This document shows positions 47,209 to 50,216 of a stretch of 50,216 nt of DNA, piece by piece (position 1 is the stretch's first letter; each line of letters starts with the position of its first letter). The notes beneath the pieces are model-generated. The model saw only the letters and a program-made list of their open reading frames with translations. It did not search any database and had not been told where the DNA came from. This DNA comes from Chlorobiaceae bacterium (lineage in GTDB: Bacteria > Bacteroidota > Chlorobiia > Chlorobiales > Chlorobiaceae), in NCBI GenBank assembly GCA_012972835.1, contig JABDHK010000004.1, positions 217,530-267,745 of the forward strand. The letters run 5' to 3'. Both the position numbers and the translations under genes were made by a program.

Positions 47209-47275
47209 AGCATCTTCTCCGTTTTATTCTCAAAAGGAATCACTTCTCAGCTTGCTTTCAAACTAACCCTGACGA

Positions 47276-47677
47276 TCATTTTCCAACAGTATCGGAAGCA
47301 GCAGCCTCTGCGGCAGCTACATCTTCCGGGCTACCTATAACTACACTGTATTTCTCTACCCTCTTGCGCATTTCAAGGAAAGCACTGGTAAGATGTATAA
47401 TCAGGTAACGCAAAAGGGCTTCCTCATAACGGAACACTTTTTCAATCTCCGCAATAACGGTGGTTGCAGCAGTAAATTCGATGTGGGCGTAGTACCCAAT
47501 GGTTTTCTTCTTGATCGGATAGGCTGTTTTGCGTCTGCCGATTTCAAGAACATTGCTGATTGTTCCACCTTTTTCAGTAATCACCCGCTGCACAAGTTCC
47601 ATTGCGGCTAAAACGGCCTCATCCTGAAGCCCGCCGTCAATGATGACTGTACATTCATAAAGTTTGTTTGTTTCCAT
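47276..47677 (-). CDS. rpsF: 30S ribosomal protein S6
   Basis: A 133-residue S6: [20 protein letters not shown], then [20 protein letters not shown] and [16 protein letters not shown], typical of S6. First gene of the operon; 67 bases before ssb. The C-terminal tail is Ala/Glu rich and longer than in some relatives. Confidence 0.96.
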   Translation of the reverse strand: METNKLYECTVIIDGGLQDEAVLAAMELVQRVITEKGGTISNVLEIGRRKTAYPIKKKTIGYYAHIEFTAATTVIAEIEKVFRYEEALLRYLIIHLTSAFLEMRKRVEKYSVVIGSPEDVAAAEAAASDTVGK

Positions 47678-47933
47678 AGCGCAAATAGCTGATAATCATT
47701 ATTACTCCTCAGTTGCTTGCAAAACGGCGAGGGTCCGGTATTGCGCAGACCAGCCCCACGGCTTCAAAGGTCTCCCTGTGAACACCATCTGCAAATTTGA
47801 ACATTAAAGGTAAACTATTTGCACCATTTTTCCAACCTCATGGAAAAAACCTTGAACCCGGATTAACCGACAAGAACAAAATATTGTATCCAATTGTTTT
47901 GTATAAACTTACCATCCACCAAAAGAAACTTCA

Positions 47934-48929
47934 TCAGCCTCCCTTGAAGTGGTCCAGAATCTTTCTGGCAATAAGGGTTTGTGAGAGGTCGTTCATGCAC
48001 CGGAAATGGCCTTTCGGGCAGCGATCGCGACCAATATGCGAGCATGGGCGGCAACGAAGTCCTTCGACTTCGAACAGCTCGAACTGTGTATGATAGGGAA
48101 GAAAGCCAAAAACAGAAGAAGAGGAACCGAAGAGCACAAAAAGCTTTTTACCGAACGCCGAGGCCATATGCATGAGCCCCGTGTCGTTGCAGAGTACTGC
48201 GTCACAACGCTCAAGGATTGCTGCGGTCTGCATGAGCGTGCAGCTTCCGGCAAGATTAAGTACCTTTGAACGGTATGCAACCGGCAGCGTCTTCATGATT
48301 TCTGAAGCTTGAACACTCTCCTCTTTGCCACCGAGAAGAATCACCTGTAATGGCTCCTCTGCAAGCAGGATGGAAAGCAGGGCAGCAAGATGGTGCGGTG
48401 GGTAACGTTTGGTAAAATGGTTTGCGCCAAAACAAAGGGCGAGACTCTTTTGACCACTCTCAAAGTATTGTGCAGCAAACGCTCTTTCGGTGGAGTCTGG
48501 GTAGAGTTCACATCCCTGAGAATCGCTGTGAACGGCAAGTGGTTCAAGGGCATCCTGATAGCGGTCAACCACGCTTCGAGGGGATGGGGAGAGATTAAGC
48601 TTAAACTGCACCATCAGCCATTTTTTCCAGTTCTCTTTATTATAGTAAACCGTGCGTTTACCATGGAGTGAACGGACAAGAGTTCGTGACCGGATATTAT
48701 TCTGCAGATCAACCACAAGATCGTAAGCATCTGTCGGGAGCTGTTCTGTGGTATAAACTACTGAAACTCTTAGGTTTGAGTAGAGAAGAGAGGCAAATTG
48801 CGGTTTGGTGCAGTAGTCGATTCGGGCATCAGGATAGGCAGCATTGAGCCGTCTGAGAAGCGGTGTGGTTAGTATAATATCACCAATTGAGCTGAGCCTT
48901 ATGACCAGTATTGTTTTGATGACATGCAT
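47934..48929 (-). CDS. Glycosyltransferase family 9 (heptosyltransferase-like)
   Basis: A 331-residue protein starting MHVIKTILVIRLSSIGDI, followed by LTTPLLRRLNAAYPDARIDY, the GT9 opening, and containing GANHFTKRYPP, LLGGKEE and CNDTGLMHMASAFGKK, all GT9 features. Family members add heptose or similar sugars to the lipopolysaccharide core. An ATG at 48954-48956 would extend it by 9 residues and overlap the upstream gene; the ATG at 48927-48929, 5 bases after that gene's stop, is preferred. The tail CRPCSHIGRDRCPKGHFRCM is cysteine-rich as in many GT9. Confidence 0.88.
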   Translation of the reverse strand: MHVIKTILVIRLSSIGDIILTTPLLRRLNAAYPDARIDYCTKPQFASLLYSNLRVSVVYTTEQLPTDAYDLVVDLQNNIRSRTLVRSLHGKRTVYYNKENWKKWLMVQFKLNLSPSPRSVVDRYQDALEPLAVHSDSQGCELYPDSTERAFAAQYFESGQKSLALCFGANHFTKRYPPHHLAALLSILLAEEPLQVILLGGKEESVQASEIMKTLPVAYRSKVLNLAGSCTLMQTAAILERCDAVLCNDTGLMHMASAFGKKLFVLFGSSSSVFGFLPYHTQFELFEVEGLRCRPCSHIGRDRCPKGHFRCMNDLSQTLIARKILDHFKGG

Positions 48930-48934
48930 AGCGA

Positions 48935-49462
48935 TTATGACCAGAACTCCCACCATGCCTTGTAGCTGGCAGTTTTTTTCCTGGGCATTGTCGACTGCAG
49001 CGTAGATATATGGTGTTCAATCATCCGAAGCTCTTCTTCCTTGTCAGGGATGTCAGCTTTGCGTTCGGCTATCATTTCGCTCGCCATCTGATATGCCTGC
49101 AATGCCTCTTCAGGACGACCTGTCCCTGCAAGGGCTGCTGCACGATTACGCACAGCGGCTATCCAATGCTTTCCTTCATCCTGATTGAGCTCCCCCCTGC
49201 GATTAAAATAGCGTAGCGCGATGTCGGCTGAAGCAAGAGCCTCAGTATAATGCCCGAGCTTGACCATGGCTCCGGAAAGACCGGTATGGCACAGTGCGTC
49301 AAATCCCTGATGATCATAGGCCTCATCCTCAGGTATCGTCCGTGAAACAATCATTGCGCGATTGTAGCTTGCTGCAGCCTCCTCAAACATGCCTGAACGA
49401 AGTTTTTCCTCCCCTTCGCTCAGCGCCATATATGCCTGTCCTACCTGTACCAGTGGTTTCAT
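48935..49462 (-). CDS. TPR-like helical repeat protein
   Basis: A 175-residue protein with helix pairs that follow the TPR pattern (EGEEKLRSGMFEEAAASYNR, LGHYTEALASADIALRYF, GRPEEALQAYQMASEMI). No signal peptide or membrane segment. It ends a few bases before the GT9 start and is likely co-transcribed. Partner and role unknown. Confidence 0.7.
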   Translation of the reverse strand: MKPLVQVGQAYMALSEGEEKLRSGMFEEAAASYNRAMIVSRTIPEDEAYDHQGFDALCHTGLSGAMVKLGHYTEALASADIALRYFNRRGELNQDEGKHWIAAVRNRAAALAGTGRPEEALQAYQMASEMIAERKADIPDKEEELRMIEHHISTLQSTMPRKKTASYKAWWEFWS

Positions 49463-49502
49463 GGTGTTCCTTGATTTACCTGAGAGAGATTAAGGTTAAG
49501 GA

Positions 49503-49919
49503 TCATTCAACGCCCGAAGTAAAAAGAGCTGCAAGCGCTTCGGGAATTTCAGGACGTCCTCTTTTATTAAGGGCTGTTCCGATAATTTTTGCCTTCAGAA
49601 CCAGTTTATGATCGGGTATACGAAAAATATCCTGATAAAAAGCAAACTTCAAGGTTGACTCCCGACACATGGTGAGGCCAACCACAAAGGAATCGCCTGA
49701 AGCAAGTGGATATTTGTAATCAAGTTCCGCTCGTACCACAACAAGATTGATACCTTGCCGTGTATATTCGCTGAAATCTATGCCGACCTTTTTCAGATAG
49801 AGGTGCCGGACATGTTCGATGTAGTTCTGGTAGACACTGTTATTGACAATGCCCTGCATATCGCACTCGTAATCGCGTACGCTCATTTCGCAGGTGAAGA
49901 CATAAGAGTCTCTCTCCAT
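49503..49919 (-). CDS. Acyl-CoA thioesterase (4HBT/YbgC-like)
   Basis: A 138-residue hot-dog fold protein with VRDYECDMQGIVNNSVYQNY, in which the catalytic aspartate of the YbgC/4HBT family is in DMQGIVNN. It hydrolyses an acyl-CoA; the substrate is unknown. It is 40 bases upstream of the TPR-like gene on the same strand. Confidence 0.88.
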   Translation of the reverse strand: MERDSYVFTCEMSVRDYECDMQGIVNNSVYQNYIEHVRHLYLKKVGIDFSEYTRQGINLVVVRAELDYKYPLASGDSFVVGLTMCRESTLKFAFYQDIFRIPDHKLVLKAKIIGTALNKRGRPEIPEALAALFTSGVE

Positions 49920-50087
49920 TATTGTCTGGCCATTATAATGTTAAACAACATCTAATATACTATAGAAAGAATTGAGTAATGCGACTTATAGGTCATATAA
50001 GTCATAAAGGAGTTAGGGAGGTAAAGAGGAGCAAAGGCTGTGAAACGAGAACGGCTATTGGTGACTGAAGCAAGGAGTAGAAACGAG

Positions 50088-50116
50088 AAAGCCCATCTTG
50101 TTGAGGGATGGGCTTT
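50088..50116 (-). terminator. Terminator after the 5S rRNA
   Basis: AAAGCCCATC (50088-50097) pairs perfectly with GATGGGCTTT (50107-50116). On the minus strand it follows the 5S gene and is trailed by CTCGTTTC, like other rRNA operon terminators. Confidence 0.85.
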
Positions 50117-50127
50117 TTCGTGATAAA

Positions 50128-50216
50128 AACTCGGCGACGACCTACTCTCCCGCAATAAAGCAGTACCATCGGCTCTCCAGGGCTTAACTACTCTGTTCGG
50201 AATGGGAAGAGGTGAT
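50128..50216 (-). rRNA. 5S ribosomal RNA, 3' part
   Basis: On the minus strand the sequence includes CCATTCCGAACAGAGTAGTT, the conserved loop region of bacterial 5S rRNA, then GCCGATGGTACTGC and GGGAGAGTAGGTCGTCGCC. The 5' end lies beyond the window, where the 23S and 16S genes would be expected. The 3' end is set at about 50128 by analogy. Confidence 0.93.

Noticed and set aside
49952-50155. A 67-codon minus-strand frame overlapping the 5S rRNA end
   Set aside because: It runs through the 5S gene and its terminator and has no coding features.

Overview
The window comes from a green sulfur bacterium (Chlorobiaceae, Chlorobium-like). The evidence is a BchZ-type chlorophyllide reductase subunit (13035-14444), a small CsmB/CsmF-like chlorosome envelope protein (20209-20433), and chromosomal housekeeping blocks typical of that group. 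This is inference from gene content; no database search was run.

Layout. Positions 1-1520: an APC permease cut by the window edge and a tRNA-Asn. Positions 1700-8777: the DUF177-rpmF-plsX-fabH-fabD-fabG-acpP-fabF-rnc fatty-acid cluster. Positions 8895-18926: gcvPB, an HNH protein, a GH3 hexosaminidase, bchZ, then thrS-infC-rpmI-rplT-pheS. Positions 18916-28574 are an accessory, decaying zone: a HEPN-MNT toxin-antitoxin pair, an NTF2-like protein, the chlorosome gene, a DUF4143 ATPase with two broken copies of its 3' end, a TacA-TacT-like pair whose toxin has an in-frame stop, an orphan DNA methyltransferase fused to a nuclease-like domain, an hsdR-like remnant, an insertion sequence with an 8-bp target duplication, an FRG-domain protein and a truncated phospholipase-D-like gene.

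Positions 28728-45216 hold the most interesting part: about 16.5 kb of co-oriented minus-strand genes that look like one phospho-signalling system. In transcription order they are a membrane VWA-FHA-zinc protein, a Ser/Thr kinase with two seven-bladed WD40 propellers, a wrecked FHA gene, a predicted R-S-E ADP-ribosyltransferase, a PP2C phosphatase, a second kinase-WD40 paralogue, an FHA-zinc-kinase, a small unknown protein, a double AAA+ Clp ATPase and an exported DUF3298 protein. Kinases, phosphatase, phosphothreonine readers, a possible ADP-ribosylating effector and an unfoldase form a complete write/erase/read/execute set. A conflict or stress-response role is inference.

Positions 45834-50216 return to core genes: rpsF-ssb-rpsR-rplI with a clear terminator, a GT9 glycosyltransferase, a TPR-like protein, a thioesterase, and the 3' end of a 5S rRNA at the right edge (all minus strand).
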